From Ursus arctos (Eukaryota; Chordata; Mammalia; Carnivora; Ursidae), in contig NW_026622797.1 in the NCBI RefSeq assembly GCF_023065955.2, positions 58,773,689 through 58,837,688 on the forward strand: a stretch of 64,000 nucleotides of DNA, in the 5' to 3' direction. Position numbers and translations under genes: made by a program. Of the stretch, positions 44,150-56,580 are shown one piece after another (position 1 is the stretch's first letter; each line of letters starts with the position of its first letter). The notes under the pieces are model-generated. The model saw only the letters and a program-made list of their open reading frames with translations, ran no database searches and was not told where the DNA came from.

Positions 44150-45184
44150 CTTGTAGAGGATGGCATAACAGTAACTTTTTAACACATTGCATAAGAAGTG
44201 TCTTTAAGAGCAATCCTGTGCCTTGACTAAAACAATCTGGATTAGTGTTAGAAGTTTGAGCCTGTTTACTTTTTCTTTGTATGTAAAAAATATATATATA
44301 TATAAACCTGGAATGGGTGTGAGATGGGGCATGATAGTAACTCAGTAAGAATGCCATTCTGTTGCTTAGCAGCAGACAAGAAAACCAAGTGTGTTTTTTA
44401 AAAGTTGGAGTTATAAATGGAACACCTGCATCCAGTTTTGATTGCCTCACTTCAAGAATGATAGAGCATAAATTGAAAGAATCTGAAGAAGTGAAAAAAC
44501 TGATTATAGGTATTGTGGGGGACTAGTGTATGACAGTAATCCGCAAGTATGGTTCGGCAGCTGTTTACTTGGCCTACCAGGGCAGGGACGACAGTTTCAA
44601 GGACCCCGCTGCCTTCATCTTCACCAACTAGAAGACAACAGAAGCAGTCGATCTTTACTTCTGTTGAATATCAGCACTCTCCTCATATTTTCTTTTTTCT
44701 GTGCCGGTTTATTTGGCAGAGAGGAGATACACAAGTAAAAATGCATCCCACCCTGCGCCTCAGCTGTCCCGCAAAAGATACAGGAACTGTCTTTTGAAAA
44801 CAGAATGATTTGATTTAATGCCATGAATTTGCTTTCTGACACAGAGATAATGGTGGTCTCCGTACTGCATTCTTACTTGATTTAAAGAACACATTATTTT
44901 ATACTGCTAAGTAGAAGCAGGGATGGCCTTTCCTTTAATGGAGTCAGTGCAGCTAACAGACTCAAATGAACGGGATGGCCACTCGCTTAACAGAGCCAGT
45001 GTGGATAACTGAGACCAAGAGGAGAAACGGATACAGGAAGAACCTACATTGGTCACCTAAATTGACTAATGCAGGCGGTCATTGGCTAACTGCCACTTAA
45101 ATACAGTCCACTTCAGACAGATTAATTTGGTTAGATAACATGTAAAGCGAAGGATATTAGTAGTTACTTTGTTCTTAAACAAAA
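44150..45184. other. Unassigned stretch with a short, GC-richer open frame
   Basis: No repeat recognised. At 44530-44631 a 33-codon ATG-to-TAG frame has protein-like composition (contains YGSAAVYLAYQGRDDSF and KDPAAFIFTN). I cannot name a source; it could be a processed-pseudogene scrap or chance. Confidence 0.3.
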
Positions 45185-45379
45185 TTTTTTACAGATTTTA
45201 TTTGAGAGAAGGAGCGAGTGAGAAAGAGAGAGCCTGAGTGAAGGTGCAGGGCAGAGGAAGAGGGACAAGCAGACTCCCCGCTGAGCAGGGAGCCCGACAC
45301 AGGGCTGGATCCCAGGACCCCAAGGTCACAACCCAAGCCAAAGGCAGATGCTTAACCAACTGAGCCACCCAGGTACCCC
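45185..45379 (-). mobile_element. CAN-SINE, intermediate age, - strand
   Basis: Head region ends 'gccacccaggtacccct'. Flanked by 'ttcttaaacaaaatt' / 'ttcttaaacagaatt'. Confidence 0.94.
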
Positions 45380-45534
45380 TATTCTTAAACAGAATTAAGA
45401 GTTTTAATAACTTTTAATATATATAACTTACTATCATATACTAAAAGTTAACAACTTTTAAAGTCTTCAATATATGTCTCCAGGCAAGAATATACTTCTT
45501 TTTATCCTGACAGGCTTTATAGAAGTTCCAGTGG

Positions 45535-45735
45535 GGGGGCGCCTGGGGGGTGCAGTCGTTAAGCATCTGCCTTCAGCTCAGGGCATGATCCCGGCGTTCT
45601 GGGATCGAGCCCCACATCAGGCTCCTCTGCTGGGAGCCTGCTTCCTCCTCTTCCACTCCCCCTGCTTGTGTTCCCTCTCTCGCTGGCTGTCTCTGTCAAA
45701 TAAATAAATAAAATCTTAAAAAAAAAAAAAAAAAA
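45535..45735 (+). mobile_element. CAN-SINE, young, + strand
   Basis: Head 'gggcgcctggggggtgcag', then 'ccggcgttctgggatcgag', '(aaat)n' and a long poly-A. Flanked by 'aagttccagtggg' duplications. Confidence 0.95.
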
Positions 45736-46747
45736 GTTCCAGTGGGAATATGAGGCTTTTGGTCTGGTTGAGTATATATGGCTGTGGTTCGTTCAGGGTC
45801 AAGGTTCATTTAGGGCCAAGAAGCCTGACTTGTCAGTGCAGTGAGGCAGGATGTGGGGCAGTGTCATCTCTTGGGGATCAGGCTCGTTATCGTCCACCAG
45901 TAAGTCAGGTGTAAGAAGTCTACCTGGCTAGGACATCATTCGCTGGACGTAGCTGACGAGCACATTCTCTCACTGTTGACATATCACAAGGGAAACCAAA
46001 TTATAGTTATAAGACTTATTTGGTGAGAGCCATTCTCTTAGACTGAGAACACTGAGAGTTAGTTATGTGACTTAAATGATGAAAGGCACCAGCACAGAAC
46101 AGGTGGACACTTCCAGCTTAGCAGGAAAGAAGATAGATAAAGTCTTTGGACTAATGCACTCTCTTTAAATGAACAGTGTCAACCAGCATATGCCTCAGGC
46201 TCCTCTTACGTGCTTCTTTGACAGTCCAACCCTCACCCCTCTGATTGAAACATTCTTTTTTTGTATAATCAGTAAGGTTACTGTCAAGTCCAGCTTGTGT
46301 GGAAACTGCTGTGACTTTGTGACTACAGATCTCTGCCGTCATCCGTTATGGGTTGATATGGAAATTGGTCAGTTTAGTGATCAGTGAGCAAGGCTGTATT
46401 CAACTGTATGATTATAGAAGAGATCCACTACAGTGGTACACATAGCTTCTGAATGAGGCTCCAGGGCGGGGCCAGCGTGTGTGATGTAGTCTGATTCTGT
46501 TCTGTCACACACTTGGGCTTTGGGAATTTAACAAATTATTTGAACCGTATTCTGATATTCAGTTGGGATTATGTATCATTGTATAACCTATACCATATTG
46601 TATATTTAAACTGTATAAAAGAGAGCAATTTGTAGTAGACGGTTCATAGCAAATCTCTGTAAAGTAATTGAATTTAAATATTCTAGAATGATGGTTGTTT
46701 CTACATATAGTTAGTTGCAAGTGCTTTAAACAGGTCTCAAAATAACT

Positions 46748-46764
46748 TTTTTTTTTTAAAGATT

Positions 46765-46811
<47 letters not shown>

Positions 46812-46969
46812 TCAGAGAGAAAGAGAGCATAGGCAGGGTGAGCGGCAGGTAGAGGGAGGAGCAGGCTCCCCACTGAGCAAGAAGCCTAATGTAGAACTTG
46901 ATCTTAGGACCCTGGGATTATGACCTGAGCTGAAAAAGACACTTAACGACTGAGCCACCCAGGCGTCCC
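46748..46969 (-). mobile_element. CAN-SINE with expanded (ATTT)n tail, - strand
   Basis: Poly-T, then about eleven ATTT units (roughly 46766-46811), GA-rich middle and head ending 'gccacccaggcgtccc'. Flanked by 'caaaataactt' / 'caaaatactt'. Confidence 0.94.
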
Positions 46970-47073
46970 ACAAAATACTTCTTTTGTTCTATATTCCCCT
47001 TCCTCAAATTTATTGAGATTGGAACACTGGGACAAAAAAAAAAATTAGAGGAAGATTCATACATATATGTGTA

Positions 47074-47178
47074 TTTTTTTTTTTTCTTAAGTAATCTCAA
47101 TGCCCAGTGTGGGGCTTGAACTCATTACCCAGAGATTAAGGGTCACATGCTCTTCCAACTGAACCAGTCAGGTGCCCC
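47074..47178 (-). mobile_element. Short CAN-SINE variant, - strand
   Basis: Only about 105 bp: poly-T, 'aagtaatctcaatgcccag', 'ggggcttgaactcattaccc', and 'agtcaggtgcccc'. A perfect long duplication 'catacatatatgtgtatttt' marks it as a complete insertion of a shortened SINE type rather than a broken one. Confidence 0.9.
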
Positions 47179-48483
47179 CATACATATATGTGTATTTTAA
47201 ATTCTGCTAATTGATTGTGTTCTTTGGTGATATTTGTTACGCAAATTTATGAATTTTCACATAGTGAATATACTTCTATAAAATCCCATCTCTTTAGTTG
47301 TAGCTATTATTCTGATGTGTTTGAAATATAATGATCAGTGAAAGTACATTTGTTTGTGATCAGGTGATGTCAATAGTCTCTATATTTCTATATTTTAGCT
47401 GATATATGTCTGTAATATATAAACTTATAATGTTCCTTTAGAATGTTTTCTAGGAATCATTTTTTAAAGTAGAGAATACTGATTTGGAATCCTACCGTCC
47501 TGTATTAAGAATGTTATATTTAAGGGTTGCATTCTTTATTAAAGATAAGCAACAATTAATTTTAAGTGAGCAATAAAGTTTATGAACTAGTTATAACAAC
47601 TATAAACCTGTATTAATATAAAATGGTGAACATGGTACTGCACGCATTGGCTAAACAATGTCTCACTGTATTATAAAATGTATATGGTATGCATAACTAT
47701 AACTCTAAACCATAAATCTGGACTGTCTAAAACTTATATGTGAGTATAATAAACATCAGTTATCATCTTACTAAGTATTTTTGCTTAGCACTTTAGAAGT
47801 CTGGAGAATGGAAGGTTATGTAGTTTATGGGTAGCATTTCTTAAAAAAACTGTGAATGTGAAAATTTGAATTTCCTTCTTTGACCTCTTAATAAATTTCC
47901 TTATAACAGGCAGAGGCATTAATAGTAATTCTCCGTAACGTATAGTTATCCACTGGATTTTGAAGCTGTTGAACAGGGTTAGTAGGTAGATTTTAGGTAG
48001 AATGCAAAAGGATTCTTTCTTTAGGAGCATATATTCTACTACCAGATGCCAGCATTCACCTACGGGAGTATTTTGATAATTCTATAGGAGAAATTAACAT
48101 GGATCCAGTCACTCCTTAGTGAATTCCTTTCCATGGTGATTTAAATAGGGTTGGGCCTTTGTTTAAAAGTTCCAGACTCAATTGAAAATGTATCTGCTGT
48201 CTTGCATTATTAAAGCTGATAACTATTTAAATTGTATTTTAATTTTATAGAGCTACTCTTGTGCTTCTATTGAATTTTACTAACTAACCAGCAGAATTTG
48301 TGGACTTGGGGATTTAATAGCTATCTTAATTCTTAAATAAGAGGTTCATACAATTTTTTACTTTTTATTTCTGAGTTTCTTTTTCATCGCACATTTGATA
48401 ATGTAGCTTTAATCTGTCCATTTGTGTGTTCTAGACATTTAGAAGTGCTGCAAGTACTCATTATGGTAGAATTGTTTTCTTAA

Positions 48484-48712
48484 GTAGGGGTGGTCAAACT
48501 TTTTCGTGAAGGCCCAGATAGTAAATACCTTAGGCCTTGTAGGCCGCATGATCTCTGTCACAACTACTTAGCTCCGCTGTTGTAGTGTAAAAACAGCCAT
48601 AGACAATACATAAACAATTGGGTGTGCCTTTGTTCCAATAAAACATTATTTACAAAAGTAGGCAGTAGGCTAGATTTGGCCTGTGGGCAGTAGTTTATCA
48701 ACTCCTGCTCTG
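48484..48712. mobile_element. hAT-type non-autonomous DNA transposon
   Basis: 'ggtcaaactttttcgtgaag', 'ggcccagatagtaaatacc', 'gttccaataaaacattattt' and 'agtagtttatcaactcctgc' define a common mammalian hAT-Charlie-type element. Exact family not fixed. Confidence 0.8.
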
Positions 48713-49489
48713 AATCATGGAGTCTGTGGTCTCCCCCAAATCAGGCCCTTTTTTATCTGGAAACGAAGAGTTCATTTCTCTTTAGTTTCTCCTCTTTCAG
48801 CATCACTAGCAGTACTTTAATTCTGAATACTAACAGTATAGAGAAAGAATATCCTAAAGATATTCTAGGAGGAAATTGGTTAATTGCACTTAGATTGCAA
48901 ACTATTATTGTCTTCTCTAAACCTGGGTATTCCCAGAGTATCTGGCTTCTCATGAGCTCTGCTTGAGAAAGTCATGAAACTGCAAACTTGCACTTGTTCA
49001 CCTCAGTGCTACCTGTCAGCCGTTTTGTATATCTCTATTTGACTCCTAGTTGCATTCCTCACAGCATCTTTCCCAAGGTCATCCTTGTTTCCCATAGCCA
49101 TCACCTCCAACCCCTTGTATGGCAGTCTTAGCATTTCATCTCCCATCTCTTATTTAGCAAAGTTGTGTGATAGCATTCAACATGAATCTCTTTTTTTATT
49201 ATTATTATGTTAGTCACCATACAGTACATCACTAGTTTTTGATGTAGTGTTCCACGATTCATTATTTGCATTTAATACCCAGTGCTCATTACAACATGTG
49301 CCCTCCTTAATACCCATCACTGGGCTACCCCATTTTCCCAACCCCCTCCCCTCTGAAACCCTCAGATTGTTTCCCAGAGTCCATAGTCTCTCTTGGTTTG
49401 TCTTCCCCTCTGATTTCCCCCCTTCAGTTTTCCCTAATGTCCTCCATGCTATTCCTTGTGTTCCACATATGAGTGAAACCATATGATAA

Positions 49490-52400
49490 TTGTCTTTCTC
49501 TGTTTGATTTGTTTCACTTAAGCATAATCCCCTCCAGTTCCATCCATGTCAATGCAAATGATGGGTGTTCATCCTTTCTGATGGCTGTATGTATGAACAC
49601 ATCTTCTTTATCCATTCATCTGTTGAAGGGCATCTCGGCTCCTTCCACAGTTTGGCTGTTGTGGACATTGCTGCTATGAACATTGGGGTGCGTATGCCCC
49701 TTCTTTTCACTACATCTGTATCTTTGGGGTAAATACCCAGTAGTGCAATTGCTGGGTCATGGGGTAATTCTATTTTTAACTTTTTGAGAATCCTCCATAC
49801 TATTTTCCAAAGTGGCTGTACCAACTTGCATTCCCACCAACAGTGTAAGAGCGTTCTCCTTTCTCCACATCCTTTCCAACATTTGTTGTTTCCTGCCTTG
49901 TCAATTTTTGCCATTCTAACTGGTGTAAGGTGGTATCTCAATGTGGTTTTGATTTGAATTTCTGCGATGGCTAAGATTTTGAACATTTTGCATGTGTCTG
50001 TTAGCCATTCGTATGTCTTCTTTGGAGAAGTGTCTGTTCATGTCTTCTGCCTATTTTTTGACTTACTTGTTTTTCGGGTGTTGAGTTTGAGAAGTTCTTT
50101 ACAGATTTTGTATACCAGCCCTTTATCTGTAATGTCATTTGCAAATATCTTCTTCCATTCTGTGGGTTGCCTCTTAGATTTGTTGACTGTTTCCTTTGCT
50201 GTACAGAAGCTTTTTGTCTTGATGAAGTCCCAGAAGTTCACTTTTGCTTTTGTTTCCCTTGCCTTTAGAGATGTGTCCTGAAAGAAGTTGCTGTGGCCTA
50301 TGTCAAAGAGGTTACTGCCTATGTTCTCCTCTAGGATTTTTGTGGATTCCTATCTCACATTGAGGTCTTCCATCCATTTAGAGTTTATCTTTGTGTTTGG
50401 TGTAAGAGAATGGTCGAGTTTCATTCTTCTGTATATTCTTCTGTCCAATTTTCCCAGCACCATTTATTGAAAAGGCTGTCTTTTTTCCATTGGATATTTT
50501 TTCCTGATTTTTCAAAGATTAGTTGACCATAGAGTTGAGGGTCCATTTCTGGAGACTCTGTTCTATTCCATTGATCTATGTAAGTGTTCTATAGTTTCTA
50601 GAGTATAGATCCTTTACCTCTTTGATTAGGTTTATTCCTAGGTATCTTATAGCTTTTAGTGCTATTGTGAATGGAATCGATTGCCTAATTTCTCATTCTA
50701 CAGTTACATTGTTAGTGTATAGAAAAGCAACCAATTCCTGTGCATCGAGTTTGTATCCTGCCACATTGCTGAATCGCTGTATGAGTTCTGGTAATTTGGT
50801 GGTGGAGTCTTTTGGGTTTTCCACATAAAGTATCATGTAATCTGCGAAGAGAGAGAGTTTGACTACTTCTTTGCCAATTTGAATACCTTTTATTTCTTTT
50901 TGTTGTCTGATTGCCGATGCTAGGACTTCCAGTAGTATGTTGAACAGTAGTGGCAAGAGTGGGCATCCTTGTCGTGTTCCTGATCTTTTTCCCCATTGAG
51001 AATGATATTCACTTTGGGCTTTTCATAAATGGTTTTATGAAATTGAGGAATGTTCTCTCTATCCCTACACTCTGAAGAATTTCAATCAGGAAACAGTGCT
51101 GTATTTTGTCAAATACTTTTTCTGCATCAGTTGAGAGGATCATATGGTTCTTGTTTTTTCTTTTATTAATGTGTTCTATCACATTGATTGATGTGCGAAT
51201 GTTGAACCACCCTTGCATCCCAGGAATAAATCCCACCTAGTCTGTGATGGATAATCCTTTTAATGTACTTTTGGATCCTCTTGGCTAGGATTTTGGTGAG
51301 TATTTTGGCATCCATATTCATCAGGGATATTGGTCTGTAATTCTTCTTTTTGGTGGGATCTTTGCCTTTGGGATTAAGGTAATACTGGCCTCTTAGAATG
51401 AGTTTAGAAGTTTTCCTTCCATTTCTATTTTTTGAAACAGCTTCAGAAAAATAGGTATTATTTCTTCTTTAAATGTTTGGTAGAATTCCCCTGGGAATCC
51501 ATCAGGCCCTGGCTTTATTTACTGGCATATAGTTGCTGATAATAATTTCTAATAATTATTTCTATTTCCTTGGTGTTAGTCGTGACCTATTCCCTTTCAT
51601 TCACAATTTTATTAATTTGGGCCCTTTCTCTTCTCTTTTGGATAAGTCTGGCCAGTGGTTTATTGATCTTATTAATTCTTTCAAAGAACCAGCTTCTAGT
51701 TTCATTGATATGCTGTACTGTTTTTCTGATTTCTATTTCATTGATCTCTGCTCTAATCTTTATTATTTCTCTTCTCCTACTTGGTTTAGGTTTTATTTGC
51801 TGTTCTTTTTCATTTCCTTTAGGTGTAAGGTTAGCTTGTGTGTTTGGAATTTTTCTACTTTTTTGAGTGAGGCTTAGATGGCTATGTATTTTCCCCTTAA
51901 CGACTGCCTCTGCAGTATCCCATAGGTTTTGAACTGATGTGTTTTCGTTCTCATTGGTTTCCATGAATTGTTTAAGTTCTTCTTTAATTTCCTGGTTGAC
52001 CCAAACATTCTTTAGCAGGATGGTCTTTAGCTTTCAAGTGTTTGAATTCTTTCCAAATTTTTCCTTGTGATTGAGTTCCAGTTTCAAAGTGCTGTGGTCT
52101 GAAAATATGCAGGGAATACTCTCAGTCTTTTGGTATCAGTTGAGACCTCATTTGTGACTCAGTATATGGTCTATTCTTGAGAAATTTCCTTGTGCATTTG
52201 AGAAGAATGAGTATTCTGTTGTTTTAGGGTGGAATGTTGTGTATATATCTATGAAGTCCATCTGGTCCAATGTATCATTCAAAGCTCTTGTTTCTTTGTT
52301 GATCTTCTGCTTAGATGATCTGTCTATTGCTGAGAGTGGAATGTTGAAGTCTCCTACTAGTAAAATATTATTATCAATATGATTCTTTATTTTGGTTAAC

Positions 52401-52783
52401 AGTGGGCTTATGTAGTTGGCTGGTTCCATGTTGGGGGCATAGATATTTACAATTGTTAGATCTTTTTGTTGGATAGGCCCTTTAAGAATGATATAATGTC
52501 CCTTTGTATCTCTTATTACAGTCTTTAGCTTAAAATCTGATTTGTCTGATATGAGAATTGCTATCCCAGCTTTCTTTTGCGGTCCGTTGGTATGAAAAAT
52601 GGTTCTCCATCCCCTCACTTTCAGTCTGGATGTATCTTCAGGTTCAAAATGAATCTCTTGTAGACAGCATATGGATGTGTCATGTCTTTTTATCCGACCT
52701 GCAGCCCTGTGCTGTATCATGGGAGCATTTAGGCCGTTCACGTTGAGAGTGACTGTTGAAAGATATGATTTTAGTGCCACCAT
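49490..52783 (-). pseudogene. L1 ORF2 (endonuclease / reverse transcriptase), broken
   Basis: The N-terminal 211 codons (52783-52148) are open and form an apurinic-like endonuclease: TLNVNGLN, LQEIH (catalytic E), IYAPN, LLVGDFNIPL and the C-terminal SRIDHILSHK. The reverse-transcriptase part is split over several frames: the [23 protein letters not shown] region at about 51110-51170 and the active site at about 50845, which reads FADY instead of the FADD motif. Sequence between the 'attccattgatctatg' and 'gtttattcctaggtatct' landmarks is missing near 50590. The C-terminal [15 protein letters not shown] / [15 protein letters not shown] block remains at 49986-49549. It cannot make an active enzyme. 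Confidence 0.92.
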
Positions 52784-52829
52784 GTTGCCTTGAAGTCCCT
52801 GTTTCTATAGATTGTCTCTGTAAATTCCT

Positions 52830-53702
52830 AGTCTATATTACTCTTGGGGTCTTTCTTTTTTTATAGAAAGCCCCCTTGATATTTTTTGCAGGGCTGCCTT
52901 GGTTGGTCACATATTCTTTCAGTTTCTGCCAGTCCTGGAAGCTCCTTGTCTCCATCCATTCTGAATGACAGCCTTGCTGGGTAAAGTATCCTTGGCTGCA
53001 TGTTCTTCTCATTTAGTACCCTGAATATGTCTTGCCAGCCCTTTCTGGCTTGCCAGGTCTCTGTGGACAGATCTGACGGTATTCTGATGTTCCTCCCTCT
53101 GTATGTAAGAAATCTCTTCCCCTTGCCGTTTTCTAGATTGTTTCCTTAGATCTACGATTTGTGAGTTGTACAGTTATATGTCTTGGTGTCTGTCTGTTCT
53201 CATTGATCTTGGGAACAGTCCTCTCTGCCTCTTGGACATGAATGCTTGTTTCCTTCCCCAGATTAGAGAAGTTCTCAGCCACGATTTGCTCAAATATATC
53301 TTCTAGTCCTCTCTCTCTCTCTCTCCACTCCCTCAGAGATCCCAGTAATTCAGACACTGGAACATTTCATGGCATCATTAATCTCAGTCTGATCTCTTGG
53401 GCTTTTAGGTGTTTATCCCAGGCCTCCTCGGCTTCCTTCTTTTCTATCATCTTATCTTCTAGCTCACTGATTCGTTCTTCTGCCTCATTTATCCTGGTTG
53501 TCAGAGTATCCAGTTTAGACTGCATCTCATTCATAGCATTTTTAAGTTTGGCCTGATTAGATCTCATTTCTTCCCTTAGAGATTCTATATTGTTGCTAAT
53601 ATTTTTCTCAAGCCTAGATATCGACTTCATAATTGCTACTCTGAAGTCCGTCTCTGACATCTTGCTTATATCCATATCCATTAGGTCTGTGGTAGAGGCC
53701 AT
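52830..53702 (-). pseudogene. L1 ORF1 (RNA-binding protein), frameshifted
   Basis: The ATG at 53702 opens a frame of about 110 codons with a strong heptad-like coiled coil (about 35-95: RLEKNISNNIESLREEMRS ... RISELEDKMIEKK). It breaks, and the RRM-like and C-terminal part resumes in another frame around 53357-53133 (IFEQIVAENFSNLGKETSIH). The remaining C-terminal domain is recognisable to about 52830. A (CT)n expansion lies within the ORF at 53301-53325. In intact L1 this protein trimerises and coats the element's RNA. Confidence 0.88.
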
Positions 53703-55532
53703 AGTCTCTGATTTTTTTCTTTGTTGGGGGTTCCTCCTCTTGAGGGGTGTTTGAGGGAATGTACAGAGTCCAAAGTATTAACCATGACCCAAGCAAGATG
53801 CACCCATTGTATAGGGACCCTAGGGTTGCCGTCCTCTTGTTCTTCCAGCCTGTCTTCTGGGGAAGGGCCTGAAGCACTATTACTCATGCAACCCTGCTTG
53901 GGTGGAGTCGCCCTGCCCCCTGTTGGGGCGGGGGGGTGCTCAGTGGAAACCGGTTTTTTGAGCTTTTGCTCTCTGGCAACTTTCCACATCTATTCTGCTC
54001 TTCACTGAGCTCTCCAGGACACAGTCTCCGTTTCTGTCTCCACTGCTAAAAACCCACAGCCTCCCCAGCGGTGTGCCCCACAGCAACTCTCCCAGAGGTT
54101 GATCCCAGGTCCGGGGCGTGTCTCTGCTCTTTGCACTTCTAAAACCAAGAGCTGCCCTGATTTGCGTACGTGCACTCGCAGCTCCTGGATCCTGTCTAGG
54201 GGCTGCACTAAAGTCCTTTACCCGCTGTTACTGGTCTGCAAGTCTGTGCCGGTCCCCAGCGCCGGACACTTTTGTGCTCCCGTGTTGTATCACCTTCGCA
54301 GCACCAGATTATGTTGGCTCTCTCCCCCTTCTGTTTATCTTCTGAAATCTACCTGTAGAATCACGGCTCTGTCCTTCATACCTAACTACCGCCAGAGATT
54401 TTCTGCTTGTAGAGATATATGTTCTTACATCTCAGGCTGATTTCGTGGGTGTTCAGAATGGTTTGGTAGATACCCAGCTAAATTCAGAGGACTGGTTGAA
54501 ATTGGGTCCCCTACTCCTCCGCCATCTTGCCTCTCCCTCTGAAAGACTGACATGAATCTCTTTTATTCTTGTTCCTTCTTTAAGGCAGGAATGAAAATAA
54601 TAGTTCTCTCTACTATTAAATGAATTTTTAATTGGCAATTTAATGTGCAGACTGTGTAAGTTATTGTAGAATATTTGCATGAATGTACAGTATGCCATGA
54701 ATTCCTCTTCTGTGGCTTGAAATTCCTCCAGAATGCATCTACCATTACATAAAATGTTTTCTAGATATATAATTATGAGAATTTTAATTCAAAAGTGTGT
54801 TGTCTGTGCCTCAAAGTTACAATCTTTAAGCTGGATGGTAAGCAATAGGTACAGCTCCTCTGAGGAGCAGTCCAGACAGGTTAATATGGTGTTCTTGGCA
54901 ATAAATTTTTTGTCTTACTCTTAATTAGAAGAACTGCTTTAACAGGAATTCATCTCAGACTTTACCAAGAGAATCTTATTGTCCCAACGTGGGAGTAGTC
55001 AGAGCTAGGTGACTGGTAGATGGCTATCTAAGCCACCCCAGGGATTGGATGGAAATCTTAGAGAAAGGAGGAATTTGGGCCTGGGCACATATACCAAAAA
55101 GTATATAGTGACCCAGTATCAGCTGGACCTCATGGAAAGAACTGAGCCAAGCCTCTCCTGGTTCTGCAGTATCCCCAGGACTGCTGCAGAGCAAGCCTGC
55201 CGTACTTTCAGTAGAAGTCCTGGTTCTCGATGGGGGCAGTCTGCAAGACCATTGGCCAGGGAAGAATAAAAATAGTGAGGTCAGGGAATGGGAGTTCAAA
55301 GAAGTAAATGAAAGCATCTTTTAAAATAGAACAAGAAATTATGGAACACACACTGAAACAGCAAGGACAAGTAGTTGTGGAAAAGAACTAGTTAGAAATC
55401 TAGGAAATAAACGGTAGTTACTGTAATAAAAAATTGGTTAAAATCTACATTGGACACAATTGCTAAATTAGAAGAAGAGTTTTGAGGAATGCACTTAAAC
55501 TTGTAAAAACTTTGAATATCAGGCACCGTGCA

Positions 55533-55562
<30 letters not shown>
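55533..55562. repeat. (CA)n microsatellite
   Basis: About 15 CA units, perfect. Confidence 0.95.
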
Positions 55563-55570
<8 letters not shown>

Positions 55571-55649
55571 ACATACCCCTCAGTTAATCCTCACAGTAAT
55601 CCTATTCATTGATGTAATAAATACATATTGTGTCTACTCCATGTGCCAG

Positions 55650-56020
55650 TTACTATATTATTTATTTATTGCTGTACATAGATTACCTCCAAACTGAGTG
55701 ATTTAAAATAGCTGACATTCATAATGTCACATAGCTTCTGTAGATCAGGAATCTGGGAGCTGTTTGGCTGGATAGTTTTGGCCCAGGGTCTAAATAAGGT
55801 TGCAGTCATCTCAGAGCTTGACTGCAGCTGGAGGACCAGCTTCCAAGCTTACACACATGGCCATCAGCAGAATTCTTTGTTAGCCATTGGCCAAAGGCCT
55901 CTGTTACTCTCTGCGGGGGCTTCTCCGTAGGCTTTCTGAGTGTCCTTATGACATGGGAGCTGGCTTTTCCTGAGTGAACAGCAGGGGAGGGTGGAACCAA
56001 GGGGAACCATAGCCCTTTTA
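55650..56020. repeat. Ancient LTR-like interspersed repeat (MaLR-type, tentative)
   Basis: 'ttattgctgtacatagatta', 'gtagatcaggaatctggga', 'tcatctcagagcttgactgc' and 'gacatgggagctggcttttc' follow the order of a common old mammalian LTR-like repeat. Family name uncertain. Confidence 0.5.
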
Positions 56021-56024
56021 TAAC

Positions 56025-56580
56025 TATGTTAGAGTTCTCCAAAGAAACAGAAATTAGAGAGAGAGTGAGAGAGAGAGAGAGTGTGTGTGTTGTGTATGTA
56101 GCTTTATTCTAAGGAACTAGCTCACATAATTATGCAGGCTGGCAAGTCAGAAGGCCCACTGGGTGGGTCAGCAAGCTGGAGACCCAGGAGAGTCAGTGGC
56201 ATAGTTCATTCCAGATCCAATGGCCTGAAAACCAGGAGAGCTGATGTGCCAGTCTGAAGGGTAGCAAATTTGAGACCCAGGAAGAGTTGATGTTTCAGTG
56301 TTGTTTTGAAGTCAGGAATAAGCTGATGCCCCAGGCTGAAGACCACCAGGCAGGAAGAATTCTCGTAACTTGGAGGAGAGTCAGCCTTTTGTTTTATTAA
56401 GATCTTTGATGATGGATGAGGCCCATCCACGTTAGGGAGTTAACTGCTTTCAGTCTACTGATTTGAATATTAATCTCATCCAAAACCATCCTGTCAGAAA
56501 CACCCAGAATAATGTTTGACCAAACATCTGGGTACCCTGTGGCGCAGTCAAGTTGACACGTATATTAACCATCACAATAA
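56025..56580. repeat. Ancient LTR-like interspersed repeat (second type, tentative)
   Basis: Opens 'gttagagttctccaaagaaa', then (GA)n at about 56055-56095, 'cataattatgcaggctggca', 'gatgaggcccatccacgtta' and 'tttgaccaaacatctgggta', and closes 'agttgacacgtatattaacc'. Recognised as a recurrent mammalian repeat; family not fixed. Confidence 0.6.

Larger units (their letters stand above)
49195..54549 (-). mobile_element. Carnivore L1, near full-length but defective, - strand
   Basis: Inserted antisense to FBXL4 with target-site duplications 'acatgaatctctttt' at 49180-49194 and 54550-54564. Read on the - strand it has a 5'UTR (about 54540-53703, beginning near 'ggcaagatggcggaggagta'), ORF1, a short gap, ORF2, and a 3'UTR ending in an A-rich tail at 49195. 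At about 5.35 kb it is shorter than an intact L1 (6 kb or more). Part of ORF2 is missing at a junction near 50590, and multiple frameshifts are present. The 3'UTR matches the truncated copies at 12346 and 62025. Confidence 0.95.

Noticed and set aside
49247..54440. Numerous + strand open frames over the antisense L1
   Set aside because: Reverse complements of L1 ORFs, 5'UTR and 3'UTR; not host genes.
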